A stretch of 44,446 bases of DNA from Pseudomonadota bacterium (GCA_021785405.1 JAJYFF010000020.1:1-44446); one strand, 5' to 3'; positions 26,181-35,961 are shown, numbered from the stretch's first letter. The notes: a model not told the origin generated them from the sequence alone. Numbers and translations: made by a program.

Positions 26181-26930
26181 TCAACTGGCCGCCGCCGGTA
26201 GACGGAACCAGAACCGGCTCCCGTCCTGCGGCTGCAACTCGAATCCTATCGTACCCTCGTGCGCTTCGATGATCGCGCGGCTCGACGCGAGGCCGAGGCC
26301 CGTGCCGCGGGCCTTGGTCGTGAAGAACGGGCGAAAGAGCTGTTCGCGGATCTCCGCGGCGACGCCGGTGCCGGAATCGAAGACGCTGGTCTCGACCGCA
26401 TAGCGGTCGCCGGTCACCTCGATCCGTACCCGCGGCGCGACTTCCGCGGCGCGCTCGGCCGACGCGTCGAACGCGTTCTGCACCAGTGCGAACAGCACGT
26501 GCTGCACCTTCAGGCGGTCGATCGGCACGTCGGGCAAGCCGGGTGGCGCCTCGACGATCTGGAGCGCGCCGTGCGCCCGCAGCGCGAGCATCTCGAGCAC
26601 CGGTCGCAGCTCCTCGATCACCTCCGGCATCCGACAGGTCTCGCGGGTCGTCGCCCCATACTCGAACAGGCTGCGGATCCGGCGGATGCCTTCGCCGGCG
26701 CCGAGCGCTTCCTGGCTGATTTGCCGGAACACGTCGAGCGCGGGCGCGAGCAGCGGGTCGGGGCGGTTCAGCATGCGTTCGCCGGCCTGGGCGAAGGTCG
26801 CGATCGCGCCGAGCGGCTGATTGAGCTCATGCGCGATCCCGCTCGCCATTTCGGCGAGCGCCGAGATCCTCGCGATCTCCATCAACTGATTGAGGATCGC
26901 GCCCGACGCGGCGGCCGGTTTATTGTCCAT
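26181..26930 (-). CDS. Soluble sensor histidine kinase (FixL-like transmitter without sensor domain)
   Basis: A protein of 249 residues that begins almost directly with the HisKA domain: phospho-acceptor His34 in GIAHELNQPLGAIATFAQAG, then HATPase with N-box Asn152 (LVQNAFDAS), G1 DSGTG at 185-189 and G2 GTGLGL at 209-214. There are no membrane segments and no PAS or GAF domain, so it is a bare cytoplasmic transmitter and must sense through another protein or an atypical input. It is translated just ahead of the FixJ-like regulator. The degenerate protein at 19765-20517 is its close relative. Confidence 0.9.
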   Translation of the reverse strand: MDNKPAAASGAILNQLMEIARISALAEMASGIAHELNQPLGAIATFAQAGERMLNRPDPLLAPALDVFRQISQEALGAGEGIRRIRSLFEYGATTRETCRMPEVIEELRPVLEMLALRAHGALQIVEAPPGLPDVPIDRLKVQHVLFALVQNAFDASAERAAEVAPRVRIEVTGDRYAVETSVFDSGTGVAAEIREQLFRPFFTTKARGTGLGLASSRAIIEAHEGTIGFELQPQDGSRFWFRLPAAAS

Positions 26931-27197
26931 CGCTGCACCCTATGCTAACCAACGCCAAATCGAGGCCGACGTCCCGACGCCGGCACCCGCGGGATCGATG
27001 CCCGAGATGATTTTCAGCCAACCACTGGGGGAGCAGAGTGCCGAAATCCGCGGCGATGCGCAGTCGCGGCTTCCCCGGATCGGCTTGCGCCTCACCCTTA
27101 GGCGCCCCGGGGCGAGGGCGGATCGGGTAAACTGCCCCGGGTGGCCCGGAAGTTCGGGCGCCGAGCTCGGCGGCCCTGCAGCGGACGCGATGAACCC

Positions 27198-28748
27198 ATG
27201 AGTGACATAGCGGCGCTGTCACGACAGCTGTTGCATTTCAGCCCGGACGCGCTGATCGCCGTCGATGCGCACGGGGTGATCCGATTCGCGAACGAGACGG
27301 CGCGCGCCGTGCTCGGCTACGCGCCCGAGGACTTGGTCGGGCGCCCGCTCGAGGTGCTGCTGCCGGAACGCTTCCGGGCGCGCCATGCGACCCACCTCGC
27401 CGAGTTCCACCGCGATCCCCACAGCCGGGAGATGGGCAGCCGGGTCGCCGATCTGTACGCGCGCCGCGCGGACGGTTCGGAGTTCCCGGCTGGAATCCGG
27501 CTCGCGCCGTTCGACTGGCAGGGGGAGCGCTACGTTGCCGCCGCGATTCGGGATGCCACCGAGCGGCGCTCGGTCCGGGACGCCCTGGTCGCGGCCCGGG
27601 CGGACGCCGAGCGCGCCAATTGGGCGAAGAGCCGGTTCCTCGCGACCGCGAGCCACGACCTGCGCCAACCGATGCAGACGATCCGGTTGCTGAATGCCGC
27701 GATGCGCCGGCTGGCGTCCGGCTGTCCGGACATCGAAGATCTGTTGCACCGCGAGGAGCTCGCGATCGACGCGGCGACCCGACTCCTGGATGGGCTGCTC
27801 GACGTGAGCCGCCTCGAGTCGGGCGCGATCAAGCCGCAGCTCGACGACGTGCCGCTCGCCTCGGTATTCGCGGACCTGCAGCGCGAGTTCGATTCCCCCG
27901 CGGTCGCGAAGGCGCTGCGCCTGGAGTTTTCCCAACCCGATGCGACGCTGTCGACGGACCGGCTGCTGTTCACGCAACTGTTGCAGAACCTGATCGGCAA
28001 CGCGCTGAAATACACCGAACGGGGCGTCGTGCGGGTCGCCGCGCGGATCGATCCGGAGTACCTCGAGATCGGCGTCGAGGACACCGGGATCGGCATCCCG
28101 GCCGACAAGCTCGAGCGCATCTTCGACGAGTACTATCAGGTCGATCGGGCGGGGGCGCCGCGCCTCGGCGTCGGCCTCGGGCTCGCGATCGTCCGCGAGG
28201 TGGCTCGGCTCCTCGGCTATCAGGTGAGCGTGCGCTCGACCCTCGGCGAAGGGACCCGCGTCGTGGTGCGCATTCCGCGCCAGGTGCTGCGTTCGACCGG
28301 CGCCGACGCGGCGTCCGCGGCAGCCGACGTGTCGGTTGCGGGATCCGCCGCGCGCGGTCGCTTGCTGCTGGTCGAGGACAATGCCTCGGTGCGCACGGCG
28401 ACCGAGCTCTTCTTGACGGTCGCCGGCTACCGGGTCCTCAGCGCGGCGTCTCCCGGCGACGCGCTCGCGCTCGCGCCGCAGCTGCGCGCGGGTGACTTGT
28501 TGCTCGCCGATTACCGGCTCGGCGCCGAACTGACCGGCATCGACCTGTTGCACCGCTTGCGGGAAACGCTCGGCTGGGAAATGCCCGCGATCCTGCTGAG
28601 CGGCGACCTCGACTCGCTGTTGCGGGTCGTGAAGACGCCGATTCGATCCTGCCGGTTCCTGGGCAAGCCGGTCGACACCGGCGCGTTGACCGCCGCGATC
28701 GCCGCGCTCGGCGAATCCCCGGTCGCCGCGAACGGTACCGGCGGATGA
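27198..28748 (+). CDS. PAS-containing hybrid histidine kinase with C-terminal receiver
   Basis: A protein of 516 residues: PAS domain at ~1-125 (FSPDALIAVDAHGVIRFAN, GYAPEDLVGRP), HisKA with His153 in SHDLRQPMQT, HATPase with Asn268 (LIGNALKYT), DTGIGI at 295-300 and GVGLGL, then a receiver at ~385-510 with Asp438 in LADYRL and a late GKPVD lysine. It is cytoplasmic with no membrane segment. The ATG at 27198 is chosen because the upstream frame is short and not family-like. It is divergent from the kinase/FixJ pair across a 267-bp gap in which I see no clear operator. The C-terminal receiver without an output domain suggests a phosphorelay or self-modulation. Confidence 0.9.
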   Translation: MSDIAALSRQLLHFSPDALIAVDAHGVIRFANETARAVLGYAPEDLVGRPLEVLLPERFRARHATHLAEFHRDPHSREMGSRVADLYARRADGSEFPAGIRLAPFDWQGERYVAAAIRDATERRSVRDALVAARADAERANWAKSRFLATASHDLRQPMQTIRLLNAAMRRLASGCPDIEDLLHREELAIDAATRLLDGLLDVSRLESGAIKPQLDDVPLASVFADLQREFDSPAVAKALRLEFSQPDATLSTDRLLFTQLLQNLIGNALKYTERGVVRVAARIDPEYLEIGVEDTGIGIPADKLERIFDEYYQVDRAGAPRLGVGLGLAIVREVARLLGYQVSVRSTLGEGTRVVVRIPRQVLRSTGADAASAAADVSVAGSAARGRLLLVEDNASVRTATELFLTVAGYRVLSAASPGDALALAPQLRAGDLLLADYRLGAELTGIDLLHRLRETLGWEMPAILLSGDLDSLLRVVKTPIRSCRFLGKPVDTGALTAAIAALGESPVAANGTGG

Positions 28749-28761
28749 GGTGCCGCGCGGC

Positions 28762-29676
28762 TCAGGCGGCTTCGGCGGCGGCGAGTCCGAGCAGCCAGTC
28801 CCGGAAGGACTCGACCTCGCGGCGTACGCGCCGCGGCCGCTCGGGCACGACGACGAAATACGAACGGCGATCGCGGAATTCCCGGTCGATCGCTTTGACC
28901 AGCCGGCCGGTGCGCAGGTACGGCGCCGCGAAGATCCGGTGCGCGAGCGCGCAGCCCAAGCCGTTCGCGGCGAGCTCGAGCGCGGCGACCGAGGTGTCGA
29001 CGGTCGGCCCACGATGCGGGTGAGCGTCGCGCAGCCCCAGTTCGCGTTGCGCGCTCAGCCAGTGATCCTCGTAGCCCATGATGTGGATCGGATGACGCGT
29101 GAGCAGCGCGACCGAATCGGCGTCGTCGGCCGCGTCGCGCCGCAGTTGCGGGCTGCAGACCGCGAGGATGCCCTGGTTCAGGAAGCGCTCCGAACGATAC
29201 CCGAGCCAATGGCCCTCGCCGTAACGGATCTCGAGGTCGGTGGACTCGTCGGGCGCGGCGTTGTCCCAGATCACCGAGCACAGCCGCACGTCGATCGCGG
29301 GATGCGCCGCGATGAACGACGGCAAGTGGGGTGCGAGCCACAGCGCGGCGAGGCTCACGGGCGCGTGCACGGTGAGCTGACGGCGCGCGTCGCCGCCGAA
29401 CAGGCCGATCGTCGAGTCGGCGAGTTCCTCGAACGCTTTGCGCACCGGCGGCAGGTACGCGACCCCCATCGACGTCAGGCGCACGCCGCGCGGGAGCCGT
29501 TCGAACAGCGCGAACCCGAGGTGGCGTTCGAGCGCCCGAATCTGATAGCTGATCGCGCCGGACGTGAGATTCAATTCCGCCGCGGCGGCACGGAAGCTCG
29601 CCGTGCGCGCCGCGGCCTCGAACGCGCGCAGCCACGTCAAGGTCGGCAAGCCGACCACCGGTTTGGTCCGATTCAC
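28762..29676 (-). CDS. LysR-family regulator (GcvA-like)
   Basis: A protein of 304 residues: N-terminal helix-turn-helix (LRAFEAAARTASFRAAAAEL, TSGAISYQIRALE) and a substrate-binding domain. The helix-turn-helix and the RGVRLTSMG linker resemble GcvA, the glycine-cleavage activator. It is divergent from the first dehydrogenase gene and is the obvious candidate regulator of the three-gene amine cluster. A dyad in the 110-bp gap at 29725-29739 may be its site. Confidence 0.92.
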   Translation of the reverse strand: MNRTKPVVGLPTLTWLRAFEAAARTASFRAAAAELNLTSGAISYQIRALERHLGFALFERLPRGVRLTSMGVAYLPPVRKAFEELADSTIGLFGGDARRQLTVHAPVSLAALWLAPHLPSFIAAHPAIDVRLCSVIWDNAAPDESTDLEIRYGEGHWLGYRSERFLNQGILAVCSPQLRRDAADDADSVALLTRHPIHIMGYEDHWLSAQRELGLRDAHPHRGPTVDTSVAALELAANGLGCALAHRIFAAPYLRTGRLVKAIDREFRDRRSYFVVVPERPRRVRREVESFRDWLLGLAAAEAA

Positions 29677-29724
29677 GGGGGGGATGCTCGAAATAAACCG
29701 GGTCTAAGGTATCAAAATATTCGT

Positions 29725-29739
29725 TTGTCTGTCGAACAA
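29725..29739. promoter_or_regulatory. Possible LysR-type binding site
   Basis: TTGT-CTGTCGA-ACAA, a 4-bp inverted repeat with a 7-bp centre that contains a T-N11-A core, the usual LysR pattern. It lies midway between the LysR gene and the first dehydrogenase gene. Such short dyads arise by chance, so this is a position-based suggestion. Confidence 0.35.
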
Positions 29740-29786
29740 GACTCAATTTATCGTCGTCAACCGCCATCGGGGGCCCGTCTCATCGC

Positions 29787-32204
29787 ATGAAAACACACGC
29801 ACAGATCGTCATCGTCGGTGGCGGCATCATGGGTGCCAGCCTCGCCTATCACCTTGCGCTCGAAGGCCTGACCGACACGGTCATCGTCGAGAAGCACGAG
29901 TTGACCTCCGGTTCCACCTGGCACGCCGCCGGCCAGTGCCCGAGCATCACCGGCAGCTACAACCTCGCGAAGATCCACGCCTACAGCAATCAACTCTATC
30001 CCCGGCTCGAGTCCTTGACCGGGCAGTACGTCAGCTGGCACGGGAGCGGCGGTCTGCGGCTCGCGTGCAACGCGGACGAGCTCGCGTGGCTCGAGCGCGT
30101 CCTCGGGTACGCGAGGAACATCGGCTTCCGGATGGACATCGTCGGGATCGACGAGATCAAGCGCTTGAACCCGTACCTGACGACCGACGGGGTGATCGCG
30201 GCGGCGTGGACGCAGGACGACGGCCATGGCGATCCGGCCGGGATCTGCAACGCGCTCGCGAAGGGCGCGCGCGACCTCGGCGTCACGATCCTGCGCCACA
30301 ACCGGGTGACCGGGATCAGCCGGCGCGCGAGCGGCGAGTGGGAAGTCGCGACCGAGCAGGGGCCGATCGTCGCGGAGATCGTCGTCAACGCGGCGGGTTG
30401 TTACGCGCGGCAGGTCGCCGCGATGGTCGGCGCGGACGCGCCGATCACGAACATGCAGCACCACTACATCGTGACCCATCCGATCAAGGCGTTCGCCGAG
30501 AGCGGCGTCGAGATCCCGGTGATGCGCGATTCCTACGTGTCCGGCTACTTCCGCCAGGAACAGAAATCGGGCCTGATCGGCGTCTACGAGCACAGCGACC
30601 TGCGCGAGGCCTGGGCGCCGCAGGGCCATCCGACCTGGGAGGCCTCGAACGAGCTGTTCCCGGACGACCTCGACCGGATCGGTCCCTGGCTCGAGCGTGC
30701 GATCGAGCGGATGCCGATCTTCGGCGACGCCGGGATCCGGCGGGTGATCAACGGCGCGATTCCGCACACGCCCGACGGCGCCCCGCTGCTCGGGCCGGTC
30801 GCCGGCTTGCCGAATTTCTGGGACTGCTGCGGCACCTCGTTCGGGATCGCGCAGGGCGGCGGCTGCGGCAAGTATCTCGCGCAGTGGATGGTCCACGGCG
30901 ACGCCGAGATCAACATGACGGAGTTCGACCCGCGCCGTTTCGGCGGGTTCGCGGACGCGGCGTACGTGCGCGCGAAGGTGTTCCTCGACTATCGGACGAC
31001 CTTCACGACGCGGCTGCCGGGCGAGGAGGACATGGACGGCCGGCCGCGCAAGGTCAGCCCCCTGTACGCGAAGCTCGCGAGCCACGGCTGCGTCTACACC
31101 GAGACCTTCGGCTGGGAGCGACCGAAGTGGTTCTCGCTCGATGGTCGCACCGAACGGCCCAGCTATGCGCGCAACAACGTGTTCGACGTCGTTCGCGACG
31201 AGGTCGCGGCCGTGCACGAACGCGTCGGCGTACTCGACCTCAGCGGCTTCGCGAAGTTCGAGATCACCGGGCCGGACGCCGAGGCCTTCTTGAACCGGGT
31301 GTGCGCGAACCGGATGCCGCGCAAGACGGGCGGGATCGCGCTCGTGCACCCCTTGTCGCGCGGCGGACGGATCGCCGGCGAAATGACCGTGAGCCGCCTC
31401 GCCGACGACCGCTTCTACGCGCTGTCGGCCGCGGCGGCCGAGCTGCGCGATCTCGATCTCTTGACGCAGAGCCTGCGCTCCGGCGAGCGCGTCACGGTCG
31501 CCAACGTGACCGCCGACTACGGCGTTCTCGTGCTCTCCGGCCCGCGCTCGCGCGAACTGCTCGCGACGCTCACCGACGCGGACCTGTCGAACGCCGGCTT
31601 CCGCTGGCTCTCGGCGCGCGAGATCGTGGTCGCCGGCCGGCCGGTGCGCGCGCTGCGGGTCAGTTACGTCGGCGAACTCGGCTGGGAACTGCACGCGCCG
31701 ATGGATTCGATCACGACGATCTACGACGCGATCTGGGATGCGGGCCAGCGCCTGCGCATCGCCGACTACGGCCTGTACGCGGTCAACTCGATGCGGATCG
31801 AGAAGGGCTACAAGGCCTGGAGCACCGAGCTCACCAACGAGCTCAACATGCTCGAGGCCGACATGGCGCGCTTCATCGATCTCGGCAAGGAAGACTTCGT
31901 CGGCAAGGCGGCGACGCTCGCCGCCGCGCCGCGGCCGTTGCGGATCGTGTACCTCGAGGTCGATGCGAGCGACACCGACGCGCGCGGCGCCGAACCGGTG
32001 TTGCTCGGCGGGCGCTGCATCGGCCTGACGACGTCGGGCGGCTATGGGCACCGCGTCGCGAAGAGTCTCGCGTTCGCCTGCGTCGATCCGCAGTTCGCCG
32101 CGCCCGGGACGCGCTGCGAATTGCTGCTGCAAGGGGAGCGGCGGCCGGCGGTCGTGCTCGAGCGTCCGGCATTCGATCCCGACAACGCGCGGATGAGGGT
32201 CTGA
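29787..32204 (+). CDS. Dimethylglycine/sarcosine dehydrogenase-like flavoprotein (copy 1)
   Basis: A protein of 805 residues: FAD-binding DAO domain starting VIVGGGIMGASLAYHL, with TSGSTWHAAG placing His46 at the covalent FAD-attachment position of dimethylglycine and sarcosine dehydrogenases. An FAO_M-like linker (~370-425) follows, then a GcvT aminomethyltransferase domain (~430-805) that in the family passes the methyl group to tetrahydrofolate as methylene-THF. It would demethylate an N-methylated amine in the cytosol. The second copy follows after 3 bp and a Rieske oxygenase after that. The precise substrate is not settled by sequence. Confidence 0.85.
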   Translation: MKTHAQIVIVGGGIMGASLAYHLALEGLTDTVIVEKHELTSGSTWHAAGQCPSITGSYNLAKIHAYSNQLYPRLESLTGQYVSWHGSGGLRLACNADELAWLERVLGYARNIGFRMDIVGIDEIKRLNPYLTTDGVIAAAWTQDDGHGDPAGICNALAKGARDLGVTILRHNRVTGISRRASGEWEVATEQGPIVAEIVVNAAGCYARQVAAMVGADAPITNMQHHYIVTHPIKAFAESGVEIPVMRDSYVSGYFRQEQKSGLIGVYEHSDLREAWAPQGHPTWEASNELFPDDLDRIGPWLERAIERMPIFGDAGIRRVINGAIPHTPDGAPLLGPVAGLPNFWDCCGTSFGIAQGGGCGKYLAQWMVHGDAEINMTEFDPRRFGGFADAAYVRAKVFLDYRTTFTTRLPGEEDMDGRPRKVSPLYAKLASHGCVYTETFGWERPKWFSLDGRTERPSYARNNVFDVVRDEVAAVHERVGVLDLSGFAKFEITGPDAEAFLNRVCANRMPRKTGGIALVHPLSRGGRIAGEMTVSRLADDRFYALSAAAAELRDLDLLTQSLRSGERVTVANVTADYGVLVLSGPRSRELLATLTDADLSNAGFRWLSAREIVVAGRPVRALRVSYVGELGWELHAPMDSITTIYDAIWDAGQRLRIADYGLYAVNSMRIEKGYKAWSTELTNELNMLEADMARFIDLGKEDFVGKAATLAAAPRPLRIVYLEVDASDTDARGAEPVLLGGRCIGLTTSGGYGHRVAKSLAFACVDPQFAAPGTRCELLLQGERRPAVVLERPAFDPDNARMRV

Positions 32205-32207
32205 ACG

Positions 32208-34655
32208 ATGGCGAACGAACTTCCGGCGCGCGCGCGCGTCGTGATCGTCGGCGGCGGCGTGATCGGCTGCTCGATCGCGTATCACCTCGGCAAGCTCGGC
32301 TGGAGCGACGTCGTGCTGCTCGAGCGCAAGCAGCTCACGAGCGGCACGACCTGGCACGCGGCGGGGCTCGTCGGGCAGCTGCGCCAGTCGATCAACATGA
32401 CGCAGCTCGCACGCTACACCTCGGAACTGTACCGCGGGCTCGAGGCGGAGACCGGACAGGCGACCGGCTACCGGCAATGCGGCTCGATCTCGCTCGCGAC
32501 GACCGAGGCGCGCATGGAGGAATTGCGGCGCAACGCCTCGATGGCGAAGGTGTTCGGGCTGCGCGTCGACGTCGTCGACCGCGACGAGATCCGCGCGCTC
32601 TACCCGATCGCGGAGCTGGCCGACGTGATCGGCGGCATCCACATTCCGAGCGACGGCTACGCGAACGCGGTCGACATCACCCAGGCGCTCGCGAAGGGCG
32701 CGCGCAATCGTGGCGTCGCGATCTTCCAGAACGTCAAGGTCACCCGCATCCACCACGACGGGCGGCGCGTGACCGGCGTCGAGACGGAGGCGGGCCGGAT
32801 CGACGCGCAGACCGTCGTCCTGTGCGGCGGGCTCTGGACCCGCGATCTCGCGGCGAGCATCGGCGTCACCGTGCCGCTGCAGGCCTGCGAACACTACTAC
32901 GCGCTGTTCAAGGACGTCGCGGGGCTGCATCCCGACCTGCCGGTGCTGCGCGACTACGACCATTGCAGCTACTTCAAGCAGGACGCGGGGAAACTGCTGG
33001 TCGGCGCGTTCGAGCCGCATGCCCGTCCCTGGGGCATGGACGGAATCCCGGAGGACTTCGAATTCGGCGAGATCGCCGGCGACTTCGCGCATTTCGAGCC
33101 CGTGCTCGTCGATGCGATGCGCCGCATCCCGGCGCTCGAGAGCGCGGGACTGCAGAAGTTCTTCTGCGGGCCCGAGAGCTTCACGCCGGACGTGCGTTAC
33201 CACCTCGGCGAATCGCCGGAACTCGAGCATTGCTTCGTCGCCGCCGGCATGAACTCGATCGGCCTGCAGTCCGCGGGCGGCGTCGGCAAGGTCGTCGCCG
33301 AGTGGATACGCGACGGCCATCCGCCGGTGGACCTGTGGGAGGTCGACGTGCGACGGAACATGCCGTTCCAGGCGAACCGCAAGTACCTGCGCGCCCGGGC
33401 CCGCGAGAGCCTCGGCCTGCTGTACGCGACGCACTGGCCGTTCCGGCAGTACGAGACCGCGCGCGGGGTGCGCCGCTCGGCGCTGCACGACCGGCTCGGG
33501 GCCGCCGGCGCCTGTTTCGGCGAGGCGTTCGGCTGGGAGCGCGCGAACTGGTACGCGCCGCCGGGCGTCGAGCCTCGCTACGAGTACAGCTACGGCCGGC
33601 AGAACTGGTTCGAGCACAGCGCGCGCGAACATCACGCGGTGCGCACCGCGGTCGGACTGTTCGATCAGTCCTCGTTCGCGAAATTCCGCCTGGAGGGCGC
33701 CGATGCGGTCCGGATACTGAACCGCGTCTCGGCGAACGACGTCGACGTCGCGCCCGGCAAGGTCGTCTACACCCAGTGGCTCAACGAGCGCGGCGGCATC
33801 GAGGCGGACCTGACGATCACGCGGCTCGCGCAGGACGCGTTCCTGATCGTCGGGGGCGCCGAGACCGAGACGCGCGACTTCGATTGGCTGCGGCGGCACA
33901 TCGAGCCGGGCGCGAACTGCGTGCTCACCAACGTCACGTCCGCTTACGGGGTGCTGTCGGTGATGGGCCCGCGCTCGCGCGAGTTCCTGCAGTCCCTGAC
34001 GCCGGACGATCTCGGGAACGCCGCGTTTCCGTTCGCGACCAGCCGCACGATCGAGCTGGGCTACGCGCTCGTGCGGGCGACCCGGATCACCTACGTCGGC
34101 GAGCTCGGCTGGGAGCTCTACGTTCCGACCGAGTTCATGGTCGGCGTCTACGAGGAGCTGGTCGGCGCGGGCGCGGCCTTCGGCCTCGTGCACGCGGGCT
34201 ACCACGCGCTGAACTCCCTGCGCATCGAGAAGGCCTACCGGCATTGGGGGCACGACATCACCGACGAGGAGACGCCGCTCGAGGCGGGCCTCGGTTTCGC
34301 GGTGAAGTTCAAGAAGCCGGAGGGCTTCATCGGCCGGGACGCGCTCCTGGAGCAGCGCCGCGCCGGCATTCGCCGCCGTCTCGTCCAATTCAAGCTCGAT
34401 TCGCCGGAGCCGCTCCTCTACCACAACGAGCCGATCTGGCGCGGGGACTCGTTGGTCGGGCACGTGCGCTCGGGAATGTACGCGCATTCGCTCGGCGCCG
34501 CGGTCGGCCTCGGCTACGTCGGCATGCCGGACGGCGCGCCGTTCGACGCGATCGGCGCGCGAGACTACGAGATCGAGATCGCCGGTCGGCGCTACGCGAC
34601 GACCGCGTCGCTGCAACCCCTTTACGACCCGCTGAATCAGCGGATCCGGATCTGA
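32208..34655 (+). CDS. Dimethylglycine/sarcosine dehydrogenase-like flavoprotein (copy 2)
   Basis: A protein of 815 residues, a diverged paralogue of the upstream gene with the same domains: VVIVGGGVIGCSIAYHL, His50 in TSGTTWHAAG as the likely covalent FAD site, and a C-terminal GcvT domain (KLEGAD-like FRLEGADAVRIL, YVGELGWELYVP). Two paralogues in tandem suggest successive demethylations, for example dimethylglycine to sarcosine to glycine, or separate substrates. The gene follows copy 1 after 3 bp and precedes the Rieske gene by 37 bp, so the three are almost certainly one transcript. Confidence 0.85.
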   Translation: MANELPARARVVIVGGGVIGCSIAYHLGKLGWSDVVLLERKQLTSGTTWHAAGLVGQLRQSINMTQLARYTSELYRGLEAETGQATGYRQCGSISLATTEARMEELRRNASMAKVFGLRVDVVDRDEIRALYPIAELADVIGGIHIPSDGYANAVDITQALAKGARNRGVAIFQNVKVTRIHHDGRRVTGVETEAGRIDAQTVVLCGGLWTRDLAASIGVTVPLQACEHYYALFKDVAGLHPDLPVLRDYDHCSYFKQDAGKLLVGAFEPHARPWGMDGIPEDFEFGEIAGDFAHFEPVLVDAMRRIPALESAGLQKFFCGPESFTPDVRYHLGESPELEHCFVAAGMNSIGLQSAGGVGKVVAEWIRDGHPPVDLWEVDVRRNMPFQANRKYLRARARESLGLLYATHWPFRQYETARGVRRSALHDRLGAAGACFGEAFGWERANWYAPPGVEPRYEYSYGRQNWFEHSAREHHAVRTAVGLFDQSSFAKFRLEGADAVRILNRVSANDVDVAPGKVVYTQWLNERGGIEADLTITRLAQDAFLIVGGAETETRDFDWLRRHIEPGANCVLTNVTSAYGVLSVMGPRSREFLQSLTPDDLGNAAFPFATSRTIELGYALVRATRITYVGELGWELYVPTEFMVGVYEELVGAGAAFGLVHAGYHALNSLRIEKAYRHWGHDITDEETPLEAGLGFAVKFKKPEGFIGRDALLEQRRAGIRRRLVQFKLDSPEPLLYHNEPIWRGDSLVGHVRSGMYAHSLGAAVGLGYVGMPDGAPFDAIGARDYEIEIAGRRYATTASLQPLYDPLNQRIRI

Positions 34656-34692
34656 ACGTCGAAGCCACCGGGCATTCCGAGGAGTCCATCGA

Positions 34693-35934
34693 ATGACGAC
34701 GTCGAACGCCAGCGCCGCGGAGCGGGTCCCCGCCAGCGCGCCGATCTGCAGCCTGGAGCGCGAGTACTACTGCGCCGAGAGCGCGTACCGGCGCGATCTC
34801 GAGAGCATCGTGAATCGCAAATGGATCGTCGCGGGTCACGTCGACTCGTTGCGCCGCAAGGGGGACTACTTCCTGTTCCGCGTCGGCGTCGAGTCGATCA
34901 TCGTCGTGCGCGCCGACGGGGGCGCGATCAACGCGTTCTACAACGTCTGCCGGCACCGCGGCTCGCTGATCTGCACGGAGGCCACGGGCCACGTGCAGCG
35001 TCTCACCTGCCCGTACCACGCGTGGTCGTACGGCCTCGACGGTCAGTTGCTGGCGGCGCGGCTGATGCCGACCGACTTCTCGAAGGCCGACCACGGGCTG
35101 CATCGCTGCCACGTCCGCGTGTTCCACGGCTTCGTGTTCGTGAACCTGAGCGAGCACGAGCCGGTCGATTTCGACGCGACCTTCGGCGCGATGGGACCCT
35201 ATCTCGATTTTCACGGGTTCGCGGACGCGAAGATCGCGCACCGGGCGTCCTATCCGACCGTCGCGAACTGGAAGCTCGTCGTCGAGAACTTCGTCGAGTG
35301 CTATCACTGCACGCCGTCGCACCCCGAGTTCTGCTCGATGCACCCGGCGGAAGCGTTGATCGCGTTCGGCGCGGGACCGAGCTCGGGTCCGGCGGACGCG
35401 GTGAACGCCTATCGCCCGCAGCTCGAGGCCTGGGAGCGCCGCGCGGCCGCGCTCGGACGCCCGATCGGCACGATCGACGACGGACCGGAGTCCTCGCATC
35501 TGCGGCTGTTGCTGCAGCGGCCGATCCGGCCGGACTACGACACCGAGACCGAGGACGGCCGCTTCGCGTCCTGCCTGATGGGCAAGCGCCTCGGGCCAGA
35601 TCAGGGTCGGATGTACCTGTCGTTCAGCCCGTTCACCCACCTGGTCGCGACCAACGACTTCGCGGTGCTGTTCCAGTTCTCGCCGCGCGGGCCGCTGCAG
35701 ACCGACGTCGAGCTCACCTGGCTCGTCGACGGCAAGGCGACGGACGTGGACGTCCCGAAGATGATCTGGGGGTGGGACCGGACGACCTTGCAGGACAAGG
35801 AGATCACCGAGAACAACCAGGCGGGTATCCTGTCGAGCCGGTATCGACCGGGCCGCTATTCGGAGCACGAGCGCCGGGTCGCGACCTTCCAGCAGTGGTA
35901 TCTGCGCGAGCTCGGCGCTCCCGGCGCGGCCTGA
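34693..35934 (+). CDS. Rieske oxygenase alpha subunit, GbcA/stachydrine-demethylase-like
   Basis: A protein of 413 residues: Rieske [2Fe-2S] ligands Cys86/His88 (CRHRG) and Cys106/His109 (CPYHAW), then the mononuclear iron site around NFVECYHCTPSH with His205 and His210. The bridging residue between centres is Glu202, as in the quaternary-amine oxygenases CntA and GbcA, where ring-hydroxylating dioxygenases have Asp. Together with the two methylamine dehydrogenases this suggests oxidative demethylation of glycine betaine, stachydrine or a similar betaine. The FAD/ferredoxin reductase partner (GbcB type) is not in the window. Class confident, substrate inferred. Confidence 0.88.
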   Translation: MTTSNASAAERVPASAPICSLEREYYCAESAYRRDLESIVNRKWIVAGHVDSLRRKGDYFLFRVGVESIIVVRADGGAINAFYNVCRHRGSLICTEATGHVQRLTCPYHAWSYGLDGQLLAARLMPTDFSKADHGLHRCHVRVFHGFVFVNLSEHEPVDFDATFGAMGPYLDFHGFADAKIAHRASYPTVANWKLVVENFVECYHCTPSHPEFCSMHPAEALIAFGAGPSSGPADAVNAYRPQLEAWERRAAALGRPIGTIDDGPESSHLRLLLQRPIRPDYDTETEDGRFASCLMGKRLGPDQGRMYLSFSPFTHLVATNDFAVLFQFSPRGPLQTDVELTWLVDGKATDVDVPKMIWGWDRTTLQDKEITENNQAGILSSRYRPGRYSEHERRVATFQQWYLRELGAPGAA

Positions 35935-35961
35935 GGCCGCACCGGAGGGCAGCGCGCCGCG

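Noticed and set aside
29757-34616. An open frame of about 1,600 codons antisense to the two dehydrogenase genes.
   Set aside because: The translation is Arg/Asp/Val-rich low-complexity sequence with no domain, and the sense strand carries clear family motifs. Long antisense frames are expected in DNA this GC-rich. The same holds for most other long overlapping frames, such as 29936-34696, 306-2483 and 37815-40907.
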